This document shows positions 33,546 through 42,836 of a DNA stretch of 64,000 bases, piece by piece. The notes beneath the pieces were generated by a model. That model ran no database searches, was not told the origin of the DNA, and was given only the letters and a program-made list of their open reading frames with translations. The DNA is from DATARR01 sp036376245 (GTDB lineage Bacteria; Acidobacteriota; Thermoanaerobaculia; Multivoradales; UBA5704). Position 1 is the stretch's first letter. Each line of letters opens with the position of its first letter. The stretch covers positions 86,062 through 150,061 of the forward strand of contig DASVAS010000046.1 of NCBI GenBank assembly GCA_036376245.1, read 5' to 3'. Both the position numbers and the translations under genes were made by a program.

Positions 33546-35311
33546 ACGAACGTGTACAGATCCTCGCTGACCGGATTCCGCCCCCGGGCGAAGCCGCTCC
33601 GCGACGGCTCCCGCCAAGCGGGGAGAAGGCCGGCCCAGCTTTCCGGGAGCATGGCGCGGTCGATCAGGAAATCCTCCAGCACCAGGGCGTCGATGCCGGA
33701 CTGGCCCATGCAGAACAGGGCGTCCGCCGGGGAGCAGACGATGGGCTCGCCGCGCACGTTGAACGAGGTGTTGACCAGGACGGGGCAGCCGGTCCGCCGC
33801 CCGAAGGCTTCGAGCAGGGCCGCGTAGCGGGGCGCCGTCCGCGGATCGACGGTCTGCGGGCGCGCCGAGCCGTCCACGTGGGTGACGGCGGGCAGAGCCA
33901 GCGGCGAGATCACTTGGCAGGTCTCCAGCATGAACGGCGAGGGGTGATCCAGCTCGAAATGGTCCGCCGCGTGTGAGGCCAGCACGCTGGGAGCGAAGGG
34001 GCGGAAGGCCTCGCGCTTCTTGACCAGCCGGTTCAGCCGGTCGCGCATCCCGGGATCGCGGGGATCGGCGAGCAGGCTGCGCGCTCCCAGGGCGCGGGGA
34101 CCCAGCTCCATGGCACCGTGGAACCAGCCGACGACCTGGCCGGCGGCGAGCCGGTCCACGGCGGCTTCCAGCAGCTCGGCCTCGCGGCCCCGGAAGTCCA
34201 GCGCCGGCAGGCCCGCGGCGCGCAGGAGCCCGGCGATCTCATCGGCGGACCAGCCCGGTCCCAGGTAGACGTGCCGCAGGGGACCGCCGGCGGGCGGCTG
34301 GCGGGTCAGCTCGGCGTGGGCCAGGGCGGCGGCGCCGAGGCAGCCGCCGGAGTCCCCGGCCGCCGGCTGGACGAACAGGCGCTGGAAGGGGCTCTCCCGC
34401 AGGATGCGGCCGTTGGCCACCACGTTGAGGGCCACGCCGCCGGCCATGCAGAGGTCCGGCAGGCCGGTGCGCTCGTGGAGCCAGCGGGCCTTCTCCAGCA
34501 GGATCTCCTCCAGAACCTCCTGGAGGCTGCGGGCCACGTCCTGGTGGAAGCGGGTGATCTCCGACTCGCGGGGCCGGGGCGGCTCGCCGAAGAGGCGCGG
34601 CAGGGCGTCCGAGTACATCCGCCGGCCGCGCAGGAAATCGAAATACCGCAAGTCCAGCCGGTACTGCCCGCCGTCGCCGGTGGAGACGAGCTTCCGCATC
34701 TCGTCCAGAAAGCGCGGCTCGCCGTAGGGCGCCAGCCCCATGACCTTGTACTCGCCGTCGTTGACCTCGAAGCCGAGATAGGAGGTGAGGGTGGAGTAGA
34801 GCAGGCCCAGGGAGTGGGGGAGCTCGACCTCCTCGATCCGCTCGATGGATGTGCCGGCCGCTTTGCCGTAGGTGGTGGTGGCCCACTCGCCCACGCCGTC
34901 GACCGTGAGGACGGCGGCTTCGGGGAAGCCGGAGAAGAAGAAGGCGCTGGCGGCGTGGGAGAGATGGTGCTCGAAGGTGAGGAGCGGCCCCTCGTATCCC
35001 AGCCCTTCGCGGATCGCCCGCTCGGGTGTGCCGGGATCGAGCCACGCGAGGTCGGTCCCCCCCTCCGGAGGGCCGGCCCAGAGCTGCCGGGAGAGCTTGT
35101 CCACCGGGGATTCGTAATAGGCGACGGCGTCGAGGTCCTGGATGCCGATCCCGCCCTGGCGGAGGCAATACCGGAACGCCGAGACCGGCAGCCGGGGATC
35201 ATGCTTGACCCGCGAGAACCGCTCCTCCTCGGCCGCCGCCACCAGCCGGCCGTTCCGCAGCAGGCAGCAGGCGGACTCGTGGAAGAAGGCGGAGAGGCCG
35301 AGGATGTTCAT
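33542..35311 (-). CDS. NodU/TobZ-type O-carbamoyltransferase
   Basis: 589 aa. The start ILGLSAFFHESACCLLRNGR and EEERFSRVKHD match the Kae1-like N-terminal domain. FEHHLSHAASAFF carries the metal-binding His pair, and LTVDGVGEWAT, MAGGVALNVVANGRI and RALGARSLLADPRD are family hallmarks. REAFRPFAPSVL leads into the YrdC-like C-terminal domain. Members transfer a carbamoyl group from carbamoyl phosphate via carbamoyl-AMP to a hydroxyl of an antibiotic, Nod factor or surface sugar. It is the first gene of a coupled pair with the SGNH protein. No other biosynthetic genes are near, so the acceptor cannot be named. Confidence 0.92.
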   Translation of the reverse strand: MNILGLSAFFHESACCLLRNGRLVAAAEEERFSRVKHDPRLPVSAFRYCLRQGGIGIQDLDAVAYYESPVDKLSRQLWAGPPEGGTDLAWLDPGTPERAIREGLGYEGPLLTFEHHLSHAASAFFFSGFPEAAVLTVDGVGEWATTTYGKAAGTSIERIEEVELPHSLGLLYSTLTSYLGFEVNDGEYKVMGLAPYGEPRFLDEMRKLVSTGDGGQYRLDLRYFDFLRGRRMYSDALPRLFGEPPRPRESEITRFHQDVARSLQEVLEEILLEKARWLHERTGLPDLCMAGGVALNVVANGRILRESPFQRLFVQPAAGDSGGCLGAAALAHAELTRQPPAGGPLRHVYLGPGWSADEIAGLLRAAGLPALDFRGREAELLEAAVDRLAAGQVVGWFHGAMELGPRALGARSLLADPRDPGMRDRLNRLVKKREAFRPFAPSVLASHAADHFELDHPSPFMLETCQVISPLALPAVTHVDGSARPQTVDPRTAPRYAALLEAFGRRTGCPVLVNTSFNVRGEPIVCSPADALFCMGQSGIDALVLEDFLIDRAMLPESWAGLLPAWREPSRSGFARGRNPVSEDLYTFV

Positions 35312-35363
35312 GGGGGCGGGGTGAGTTTATCAAGCGCCCCGCCCTGCGCGCTCCTTCCGGGAA

Positions 35364-35436
35364 AAGGACACCAGGGACACCAGGGACACCAGGGACGGCA
35401 CAAAGCGATTTCGTCCTTGGTGTCCTTGGTGTCCTT
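35364..35436. terminator. Hairpin built of AAGGACACC-type tandem units
   Basis: The left arm repeats AAGGACACCAGGGACACC three times and the right arm is its near complement (TGTCCTTGGTGTCCTT). It starts at the stop codon of the DUF3857 gene and precedes the carbamoyltransferase by about 50 bp. A look-alike hairpin is at 60390-60485. Confidence 0.65.
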
Positions 35437-38400
35437 ACCGGACCTTGCTGCCCGCCGGCCGCGCCTGGGCCCTGGCGCCCTCCGCATCCATGGCCGCGAG
35501 ACGGCGGACGGCGAGCGCGTGGGTGGAGAGCGCTTCGTCCGCGGGCTTGCTCGGGGGATCGACCCGCTTGTAGCACTTGCGCGCCACGTCCGGCAGGCCG
35601 TAGTGCTCGGCCAGGCGGCCCACGACATACCAGTCGTCGCCGTCCGGCGTGTCGTCCGCCCCGGCGGCCAGGGACTGCACGAGGAGCTGGTAGGCCTCGC
35701 CCGTTTTGCCCAGCTCGGCGTAGATCGAGGCCAGGGTGTGGAGATGGGCGGAGTCGTCGTAGTCCGAGAGGGTCACGGCGCGCTGGGCGTATTCGACGGT
35801 CCGATCGTCCACCCGTCCGTGCCCCAGGAGCATCCAGGCCATGTTGTTGTAGTCGGTGGCGCTGGCCTTGCCGGCGTCGACGAGGCTCTGGAAGCGTTCC
35901 TGGGCGCGGTCGAGCTCGCCGGCGTTGAAGGCGATCCCGAAGAGGAGGCGGAGGGCGCCTTCGTGGTCCGCCGCGTTCTGCAGGCGGCGCTCGGCGATGG
36001 CGCGGGCCTCGTCCCAGCGGCTCTGGGAGGTCAGGGCGTCGAGATGGAGGCCCTCGGCGCGCTCGGATGCAGGGACGGCGGCGATCAGGCGGCGCGTCGC
36101 CTGCTCCATCTCCGGATAGCGCTCCAGGGTCTCGTAGGCGGAGACCAGGGCCAGATCGAGAGCGTTGCGGCGGGCCGGATCGGTGGCGGCCTCGCGGCAG
36201 GGGAGGAGGATGGACGGGACTTCGGAGGTCGCCTCGGACTCGTAGCTCCAGAGGGCCGCCGCGGCGCAGCGGATCTCCTCGGCTCCGGCGGCCGAGCCCC
36301 GGGTCCAGAGGGCCAGGAACGGATGGATGGGCAGGCCGTCGGCGTCCTTCTTGACGGCGCCCATTTCATCCAGGGTCCAATCCAGCAACTGCCGCGCCCC
36401 CGCCAGGTCCCCCTGCTTGACGCGCCGGAGGGCTTCGATGCCGAGCGTCGAGGGGGAGTCCGAGAACCCCACGATGCGGTATTCCTGTCCCTGGCGGACC
36501 ACGAAGAACCGCTGAGCCCCGCTGCTCTCCATGGCGGAGGTGGCGGCGATGCGGTAGCCGAGGGCGTCGTCGCCGCTGACCGTCGCGCGCATGGCGCCGA
36601 GCCCGAGGTCGAGGGCGGCGTCGAGAGGGAGGTTGGAGGCCTGCAACTGCCGGGTCACGCGGGAGAAGCCGGCCTCGAACAGGGTCAGGAAGGCGTCCCC
36701 GCCGCGCACGATGTCCTCCTCGATTTCGCGCTGGAAGAGGGAGGCGAGCTGGCGCACGTCGCGCTCCTCGGCGAAGACCAGCTTGATCAGCCGGCGGACC
36801 ACGGTCACGGGGTCTCCGGCCGGCAGGTCGATCTCCTCGTGACGGCGGGTGCGGCGCAGGATGTCCGCCGTGGCGAGCAGGGAGGCGGCGTTGCCCGACT
36901 GCCGGCTCGCCCGCTCGAAGAGGGCGGCGGCCTCGGGATAGCGCCGGAGCACGATCAGGTTCTGCCCGGTCTGGTGCAGGGCCGTGGCGCGGTCCTTGTC
37001 GTCCGGGTAGTCGCGCTCGCTCTGGCGGACGGCGGCGTCGGCGCCGTCGAGCACGGCGGTGGTCACCAGGGACATGATGGGACTGTTCGGGGTGCGTCCG
37101 CTCAGCCCCTTGAGGAGCTCCCGCGCCTCGGCGAAGCGGCCGGCGCGCACGAGGGCGACCAGGAGGTTGTCGTCCATGTCGTGGTCTTCGAGATCCTTGC
37201 GCAGCGCCTGGTACTCCGCGATGGCGGCGGCGAGGTCCGCCTTGGGGCTGTAGCGGGCCCCCTTGGCGTCGTGCTCCAGGAGGATGGCGAGGTCGGCGCG
37301 GCCCAGGTCGTCCTGCGGGTCGAGCTGCTTGGCCTTGCGGTAGGCGGCGATGGCGCCGGCGCGGTCGAAGCCCGGCCCGAAGCGGCGGCCGAGGTCGTCG
37401 TGCTGGAGGATCCAGCCGAGGTCGTGGTAGGCGGGGGCGAAGCCCGGCTCGAGCTGGGTGGCCCGCCGCGCCTCCTCCCGCGCCGCTTCGCCCATGCCGC
37501 CGGCCAGCAGGGCCCGCGCGATGCGGGTGCGCGGCAGGGCCTTCTTCGGCTCCAGCGCGGCGAGACGCTGGAACTCCGCCAGGGCTTCGCGCACCTGTCC
37601 GGCGTCGAGATGGGCCTCGCCCGTCTGGTCGAAGTAGAGGAGGGACATCTTCTCGTCCAGGGCCTCGCGCACGGCCTGGCGGGTGGTCTCGAACTCGGCG
37701 GGGGAGAGGCGGCGCTTGCCCGTGTCGAGCTTGAACACGGCCGTGACCACGCCGTCGGGGCCGGCGGCGTACTGCTCCGAGAGGGTGACCGTCCCCAGGC
37801 CGCGCTGGCGCGAGGTGGGGAGGGGGCGCGGCGCGTAGCCCGCCGGGGGCACGATGCGGTAGCGGACCTCCAGCTTCATCGGCCGGTTGAACACGAAGTC
37901 GGACCGGCGGGTCGCGGGCTCCTCTTCCCCGTCCTCCTCTTCCTCTTCTTCTTCGTCGTCGCCCGTGAGGGCCTTGGGCAGGCGCGCCAGCAGATCCGCC
38001 GGCTTGACGCCCACGGCGGCGTTGCGGGGATCGGTGAAGCCGCGCCCCCCCTTCTGGACTTCGATCCGCAGGCGCAGGGGGCCCGAGAGGTCGGAGAGAC
38101 CGGAATGCTCGACGGCCCCGAAAGCCTCGGCGCGGTAGGTCTCCCTGGCGTAGCTCTCCAGCTCCTCGCGCACGTCGTCGGCCTCGGACTCCGCGTAGTA
38201 GGAGCGCAGGTCGCGCTCCGCGGCGCCGCGCAGCTCGGAGGTCTCGACGATCCGCGCCGGCCCCAGGTCGGCGAGGAAGAACTCCCGGACCTCGATCTCG
38301 CGGTTGTCCGCCGAGAGAGGCTCCGGCGTCCTCGTCAGGCCGGTGGCGTTGGGGCTGGCGATCAGCGCCAGGCGCCCCTGGTCGCCCACCGGCAGCTCGC

Positions 38401-39634
38401 CGGCCCGGGCGTAGGGGTCCGTGGGGTCGATCCAGATCGCGGGCGAGCCGGGCACCACCACGATGGCGTGGTTGAACATGCCGAAGCCGGGGAGAGACTC
38501 CTCGACGTCGGAGTCCCCTTCGCCGGCGTTGAGCAGCGCCACGTAGGCCGGGATGTCGGAGGCCCGGAGCAGCGCCACCAGCAGCACCGCCTTGTCCTTG
38601 CAGTCGCCGAACTTGCGGCGCAGGGTCTCGGCGGGCTTGCGGGGGACGAGCGAGCCTTCGCCCAGCTCGACGCCGGTGTAGCGGACCTCCTCGGACACCC
38701 GGGCGAGGAGGCGCTGGATGGTGCCGAGCTGCGAGCCCGCCGGGACGCCGGCCGAGCGCAGGAGGGGCGTGAGGTCGGAGCCTTGGATGGCCTGGTCCAC
38801 GATGTCCGAATAGCGCCGGGCGAGCTCCCCCCAGGAGCGGCCGGTGGAGAAGGCGACGTAGGCCCAGCGCGGCTGGTCGGCCGGCAGGCCCGGTTCGGGC
38901 CGTTTCCAGGGGGCGACGTCCCGGGCGTCGAGGGTGAGGCGGCGGCGTCCGCCCGCCACCGTCTCCCGCGGCTGGGCGCCGGGGAGCTTCCGCGCCACCC
39001 AGCGGAGGGGGAGCGACTCGGGCGCGTCCAGCGTCACCCGCACCCGCAGGGACCGCACGCTGCGCTCGACGGAGTGGAAGCGCACCACGCCGCCGTCGAA
39101 GAACGGCGCCTTGTCGCGCACGCTCACGACCTGTTCCACCACCGCCCCCGGCCGGATGGCGGGCAGCGGCCCGCGGAGGATGCGGCCGTCCTCGAACATG
39201 TCGGGCGCGCTCCGGGCCGCGGCGTTCTCGGCGAGGTTGGCCGGATCGAAGGGATGCGCCACGCCGTCCGGCGTGATGACGCGGGCGCGGATCTCCGGCC
39301 GCTCCTGATGCCAGGGAGCCCAGTCCTCTTCCACCGCGGACCAGCTCTCGTGCGCCCGCTGGCTGACCACCCGGTAGACCAGGCGCTGGGTGTAGGTCTC
39401 GCGGCCGGCCTCGTCGTAGCTGTAGAGCGCGTCGGCCAGGAGCACGACCACGTCCCCTTCCCCGGCCTCGACCCTGGCGGCGGCCCGCGCGATGGCCGCG
39501 GGATCTCCCGCGAAGGGCTCGCCTTCCCAGGGCTCGGCCGTCCCGGCGGGCGGAGCGGCGATCGACGGCGCGGTCAGGAGGAGGAAGAGGGCTGGAACGA
39601 GCGCGGCAAAGGCTTTCCCTGCAATACGAGACAT
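35435..39634 (-). CDS. DUF3857/transglutaminase-like/TPR protein
   Basis: 1399 aa from the ATG at 39634 (GGGAGAAG upstream). The signal peptide ends PSIAAP. A DUF3857 domain (about 60-260) is followed by a transglutaminase-like fold with Cys in RRKFGDCKDKAVLL (about 341), His in GFGMFNHAIVVV and Asp in WIDPTDPYA. The catalytic triad thus appears intact. A beta-rich part with a very acidic loop (DDEEEEEEEDGEEE, about 570) precedes long TPR/helical repeats from about 690 to the end. Such proteins are found in Bacteroidota and Acidobacteriota-type genomes, usually unassigned. It probably acts in the periplasm on protein cross-links, peptide bonds or polysaccharide-linked peptides. Confidence 0.85.
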   Translation of the reverse strand: MSRIAGKAFAALVPALFLLLTAPSIAAPPAGTAEPWEGEPFAGDPAAIARAAARVEAGEGDVVVLLADALYSYDEAGRETYTQRLVYRVVSQRAHESWSAVEEDWAPWHQERPEIRARVITPDGVAHPFDPANLAENAAARSAPDMFEDGRILRGPLPAIRPGAVVEQVVSVRDKAPFFDGGVVRFHSVERSVRSLRVRVTLDAPESLPLRWVARKLPGAQPRETVAGGRRRLTLDARDVAPWKRPEPGLPADQPRWAYVAFSTGRSWGELARRYSDIVDQAIQGSDLTPLLRSAGVPAGSQLGTIQRLLARVSEEVRYTGVELGEGSLVPRKPAETLRRKFGDCKDKAVLLVALLRASDIPAYVALLNAGEGDSDVEESLPGFGMFNHAIVVVPGSPAIWIDPTDPYARAGELPVGDQGRLALIASPNATGLTRTPEPLSADNREIEVREFFLADLGPARIVETSELRGAAERDLRSYYAESEADDVREELESYARETYRAEAFGAVEHSGLSDLSGPLRLRIEVQKGGRGFTDPRNAAVGVKPADLLARLPKALTGDDEEEEEEEDGEEEPATRRSDFVFNRPMKLEVRYRIVPPAGYAPRPLPTSRQRGLGTVTLSEQYAAGPDGVVTAVFKLDTGKRRLSPAEFETTRQAVREALDEKMSLLYFDQTGEAHLDAGQVREALAEFQRLAALEPKKALPRTRIARALLAGGMGEAAREEARRATQLEPGFAPAYHDLGWILQHDDLGRRFGPGFDRAGAIAAYRKAKQLDPQDDLGRADLAILLEHDAKGARYSPKADLAAAIAEYQALRKDLEDHDMDDNLLVALVRAGRFAEARELLKGLSGRTPNSPIMSLVTTAVLDGADAAVRQSERDYPDDKDRATALHQTGQNLIVLRRYPEAAALFERASRQSGNAASLLATADILRRTRRHEEIDLPAGDPVTVVRRLIKLVFAEERDVRQLASLFQREIEEDIVRGGDAFLTLFEAGFSRVTRQLQASNLPLDAALDLGLGAMRATVSGDDALGYRIAATSAMESSGAQRFFVVRQGQEYRIVGFSDSPSTLGIEALRRVKQGDLAGARQLLDWTLDEMGAVKKDADGLPIHPFLALWTRGSAAGAEEIRCAAAALWSYESEATSEVPSILLPCREAATDPARRNALDLALVSAYETLERYPEMEQATRRLIAAVPASERAEGLHLDALTSQSRWDEARAIAERRLQNAADHEGALRLLFGIAFNAGELDRAQERFQSLVDAGKASATDYNNMAWMLLGHGRVDDRTVEYAQRAVTLSDYDDSAHLHTLASIYAELGKTGEAYQLLVQSLAAGADDTPDGDDWYVVGRLAEHYGLPDVARKCYKRVDPPSKPADEALSTHALAVRRLAAMDAEGARAQARPAGSKVR

Positions 39635-39794
39635 CGCTTCTCCCGAAGAGAGAGGTTTCGGATCATAGGCCGGGGGAGACGACACAGATTCTAGCACCGC
39701 CACCCGATGTAGAATCACAGAGCGTTTCATCTATAGGTCCACCACAGCCTGCGCTGAAAGATGAGAGATCGCCCCGTTCCGTTTCGCTGAAACC

Positions 39795-41705
39795 ATGACC
39801 GTCTCCCGTCCGCGTACCTTTTTCCCGGCGCTGGCCCTCGCTCTGGCCCTGCTCGCCGCCGCTCCCCTGGCGGCCACCAGCTTCGTCAACGTCTCCGACG
39901 AGGACCTGGCGGACCGGGCGGCGATCGTGATCGTCGGCCGGGTCGTCTCCCGGGCTGGCACGGGCGGGTTTGCGACGGATTACGCGGTCCAGGTCGAAAA
40001 AGTTTTGAAGGGCGGCGTCCCGGCCGGCCTCCTGACGGTGCGGACGCCCGGCGGCGGGGGGCCGGACGGCCTCGGCCTGACGATCCACGGCGCGCCCCGG
40101 TTCCGGCCGGACGAGCGGGTCCTGCTGTTCCTGGAGCCCCACGGCGCGGCGGGCGTCTTCCGCGTCCGCCACCTGTTCCTGGGCGCCTTCCACCGCGTCG
40201 AGTCCGGCGGCCGGGCCCTGGCCCTGCGCGACCTCGCCGGGGCCACGGAGCTGCGGGTGGAGGAGGAGGGCGCGCCCGCCCCCGCGCCGGCGGAGACCGA
40301 GCGCCCGCGCGACTTCGACGCCTTCGCCCGCTGGATCGCCGACCGCGCCGCCGGCAAGGCGCGCCCGGCCGACTACCGGATCGAGGACGCCGGCGGCTCT
40401 CTGCGCCGGAGCATCGCCAAGTACTCCTTCTTCGTCGAGCCCTCCGACGGGCAGCGCCTGCGCTGGTTCGACTTCGACCACGGGGCGAGCGTGATCTGGC
40501 GGACCGCGGGAGCCGCCCAGGAAGGCGTCCCGGGCGGCGGCTTCGTCGAGCTGGGGCCGGCGCTCCAGGCCTGGAACGACGATCCCGGCACCGCCATCGA
40601 CTACCGCTACGGCGGCCTCACCGCCGCCGACACGGGGCTCCTCCGCCCGGACGGCGTCAACACCGTCCTGTTCAACGATCCCGCGGACCTGGTGCCGGAT
40701 TTCCAGTGCGGATCCGGCGGCATCCTGGCCCTGGGCGGGCCGTTCTACCGCGACGACACCACCTCCCGCGAGGGGCGGCTCTACCATCCCATCACCGAGG
40801 CGGACGTGGTCCTCAACGACGACCTGGCCTGCTTCTTCGCCGCCAGCGCCAATCCCGCGAAGCTGATGGAGGAGATCCTGGCCCATGAGCTGGGCCACAC
40901 CCTGGGGCTCGCCCACGCGTGCGGCGACGCGTCGAGCCCGCCGTGCCGGAGCAACGCCGTCCTGAACCAGTCCTTGATGCGGGCCTTCGTCCACGACGAC
41001 GGGCGCGGCGCGCGTCTGGAGGCCGACGACCGCAACGGCGCCCGCGTCCTCTACGGCGTGGGCGAGCCGCCGCCGGCCCCCCTCAACCTGCGCGCCCGGG
41101 CCGTCTCTCCCGTGGAGGTCCGGCTGGCCTGGAACCTCCGCGCCACCGGCGCCACGGAGGTCCGGGTCGAGGCCCGTACCCTGGACAGCCCCTTCGTGGA
41201 CGTGGGCTCCGTCTCCGGCGGCTCGGGGGGCGCCATCCTCCTCGGTCTGGAGCCGGGGACCGGCTACGTGTTCCGCGTCCGCGCCGTCCGCGGCGGGGCG
41301 TTCTCGGACTACTCCAACGAGGCGAGCGTCACCACGCCCACCCTGCCGTCCCCGTGCCTCCCGACCTCGCAGACCCTCTGTCTGCGCGACGGCCGCTTCC
41401 GCGTCCGGGTCCATTGGAAGGCTCCCGACGGCCGCGTGGGGACGGGGCAGGTGATGCCGGTGGCCGCCGCCGACTCCGGGCTCTTCTGGTTCTTCTCGCC
41501 GGACAACCTGGAGCTGCTCGTCAAGGTGCTCGACGCCTGCGGCGAGAACGGCCACTACTGGGTCTTCACCGGACCCGCCACCCAGGTCCAGTACCTCCTC
41601 ACCGTGACCGACACCCTGACGGGCAGGACGCGGACCTACTTTCAGCCGCAAGGAGCGGCCTCACAGGGGCTTACGGACAGCCAGGCTTTCGGGGACTGCC
41701 CTTGA
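39795..41705 (+). CDS. Secreted matrixin-like metalloprotease with fibronectin III domain
   Basis: 636 aa, divergent from the DUF3857 gene. The signal peptide ends APLAATS. Near residue 363 HELGHTLGLAH is the full metzincin zinc site HExxHxxGxxH, with a later QSLMRAF as Met-turn. A fibronectin-III domain spans about 425-515 (PPAPLNLRARAVSPVEVRLAW ... SDYSNEASVTTP). The C-terminal ~120 residues (TLCLRDGRFRVRVHWKAPDG, GLFWFFSPDNLELLVKVLDAC, YWVFTGPATQVQYLLTVTDT) match a module I know from many exported Acidobacteriota-type proteins. It is probably a secreted or surface protease. Confidence 0.85.
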   Translation: MTVSRPRTFFPALALALALLAAAPLAATSFVNVSDEDLADRAAIVIVGRVVSRAGTGGFATDYAVQVEKVLKGGVPAGLLTVRTPGGGGPDGLGLTIHGAPRFRPDERVLLFLEPHGAAGVFRVRHLFLGAFHRVESGGRALALRDLAGATELRVEEEGAPAPAPAETERPRDFDAFARWIADRAAGKARPADYRIEDAGGSLRRSIAKYSFFVEPSDGQRLRWFDFDHGASVIWRTAGAAQEGVPGGGFVELGPALQAWNDDPGTAIDYRYGGLTAADTGLLRPDGVNTVLFNDPADLVPDFQCGSGGILALGGPFYRDDTTSREGRLYHPITEADVVLNDDLACFFAASANPAKLMEEILAHELGHTLGLAHACGDASSPPCRSNAVLNQSLMRAFVHDDGRGARLEADDRNGARVLYGVGEPPPAPLNLRARAVSPVEVRLAWNLRATGATEVRVEARTLDSPFVDVGSVSGGSGGAILLGLEPGTGYVFRVRAVRGGAFSDYSNEASVTTPTLPSPCLPTSQTLCLRDGRFRVRVHWKAPDGRVGTGQVMPVAAADSGLFWFFSPDNLELLVKVLDACGENGHYWVFTGPATQVQYLLTVTDTLTGRTRTYFQPQGAASQGLTDSQAFGDCP

Positions 41706-41904
41706 GATCCGCCCGGTCTGACACCGGAACGCCTTTGCGCCCCCTTGCACACTCTGGTATCTTTGTGAGTCCTGAGACAGGGAGGCGTCCGTTTTTGTCG
41801 CTGCGCGGCCCAGGACCAACCGCCCCTCGAAGAGAGCATACTGCCGGAAAGGCCGGCAATCTGACATACATGGCCTGGATGGACCAGGCCCGGAGCGACA
41901 AAAG

Positions 41905-42471
41905 ATGGGAAAGAGGCTTTTCGTAGGAAATCTCAACTTCAGGACCACCGACGGCGATCTCCGCGAGCTGTTCAGCCAGGCGGGGACCTGTGAGTCGGCG
42001 TCGGTGATGATGGACCGGGCCACCGGCCGCTCGCGCGGCTTCGGCTTCGTCGAGATGAGCACCGACGAAGAGGCCGCCAAGGCGGTCCAGGACTTCAACG
42101 GCTACGAGTTCCAGGGCCGTACCCTGAACGTCAACGAGGCCCGCGAGCGCGGCGCCGGCGGCGGCGGTTACGCCGGCGCCCGGCCCAGCGGCGGCGGCTA
42201 TGGGGGTGGCGGCGGCTACGGTGGCGGTGGCGGTGGCGGCTATGGCGGCGGTGGTGGCGGCCGGGGTGGCTACGGCGGCGGTGGCGACCGGGGCGGCTAT
42301 GGCGGCGGCGACCGCGGCTTCCCCGATTTCGGCGGCGGCGACTTCGGCGGCGGCGGGAGCTTCGGCGGTGACAGCGGCGGCTTCGGCGGCGGTTTCAATC
42401 GCGCCAACAACAAGCCGCGCAAGGAAGGCGGCAGCCGGCGGGGTCTGCGGGCCAAGAAGCGTAGCCTCTGA
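41905..42471 (+). CDS. RRM-type glycine-rich RNA-binding protein
   Basis: 188 aa. Residues 1-80 are an RNA recognition motif: RNP2 LFVGNLNF and RNP1 RGFGFVEM with the usual strand-helix order (DGDLRELFSQAG, AAKAVQDFNGYEF). The rest is a GGYGGGG-type tail that ends in a basic stretch (KPRKEGGSRRGLRAKKRS). This is the layout of bacterial cold-shock-like RRM proteins; the Gly tail probably mediates self-association. It follows a ~200-bp gap without a recognisable gene, and the Shine-Dalgarno is weak (AAAAG). Confidence 0.9.
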   Translation: MGKRLFVGNLNFRTTDGDLRELFSQAGTCESASVMMDRATGRSRGFGFVEMSTDEEAAKAVQDFNGYEFQGRTLNVNEARERGAGGGGYAGARPSGGGYGGGGGYGGGGGGGYGGGGGGRGGYGGGGDRGGYGGGDRGFPDFGGGDFGGGGSFGGDSGGFGGGFNRANNKPRKEGGSRRGLRAKKRSL

Positions 42472-42617
42472 TCTTTGGATGTGGATGAACCTCCCCGCCG
42501 GGGTGCCGGCCCCGAAAGCCCCCGCTTTGTCTCCGGCCGGTATTCTTCGCTTTTGCGTGAGCGCGGCTCCGCCGTTCCCCGATGACAGCCCTCGTAAAGG
42601 ATCGATCGGAGAGTGAG

Positions 42618-42836
42618 ATGGAGTCTGAGAAACAGGCGAGAGACCGTTACGCGGAACTCGTAGATAAGAGGTTCTGCGCCACTCTATCCGAGCCTGAACA
42701 AGTAGAGCTGCTGCACCTAAAGGCGTATTTAGATGCGGCTGACGTGACGTTCTATGGACCTATCCAGCAGAAGCTCCGGATGGCCCTGACGAAGCTGCGC
42801 AAGCCGTCTTCGAAGTGGGAAGGGCACTCTCAGTAG
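42618..42836 (+). CDS. Small hypothetical protein
   Basis: 72 aa from the ATG at 42618 (GGAGAGTGAG just upstream). It is helical and charged (EKQARDRYAELVDKRFCATLSEPEQVELLHLKAYLD), with a Lys-rich end. I do not recognise it. Its 3' end overlaps the convergent methyltransferase gene by 7 bp. The reading frame has an AT-richer composition than the RRM gene, and the helix pattern suggests a folded or coiled-coil protein. Confidence 0.5.
   Translation: MESEKQARDRYAELVDKRFCATLSEPEQVELLHLKAYLDAADVTFYGPIQQKLRMALTKLRKPSSKWEGHSQ

Noticed and set aside
34118..39694. A 1858-codon open frame on the plus strand opposite the carbamoyltransferase and DUF3857 genes
   Set aside because: It is antisense to two genes with clear domains. 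It is Gly/Ala/Val/Glu-rich without motifs, as expected for the complement of GC-rich codons.
41706..41904. Possible promoter or small RNA before the RRM gene
   Set aside because: TTGCAC and TATCTT are present but only 7 bp apart. I see no other supportable signal.
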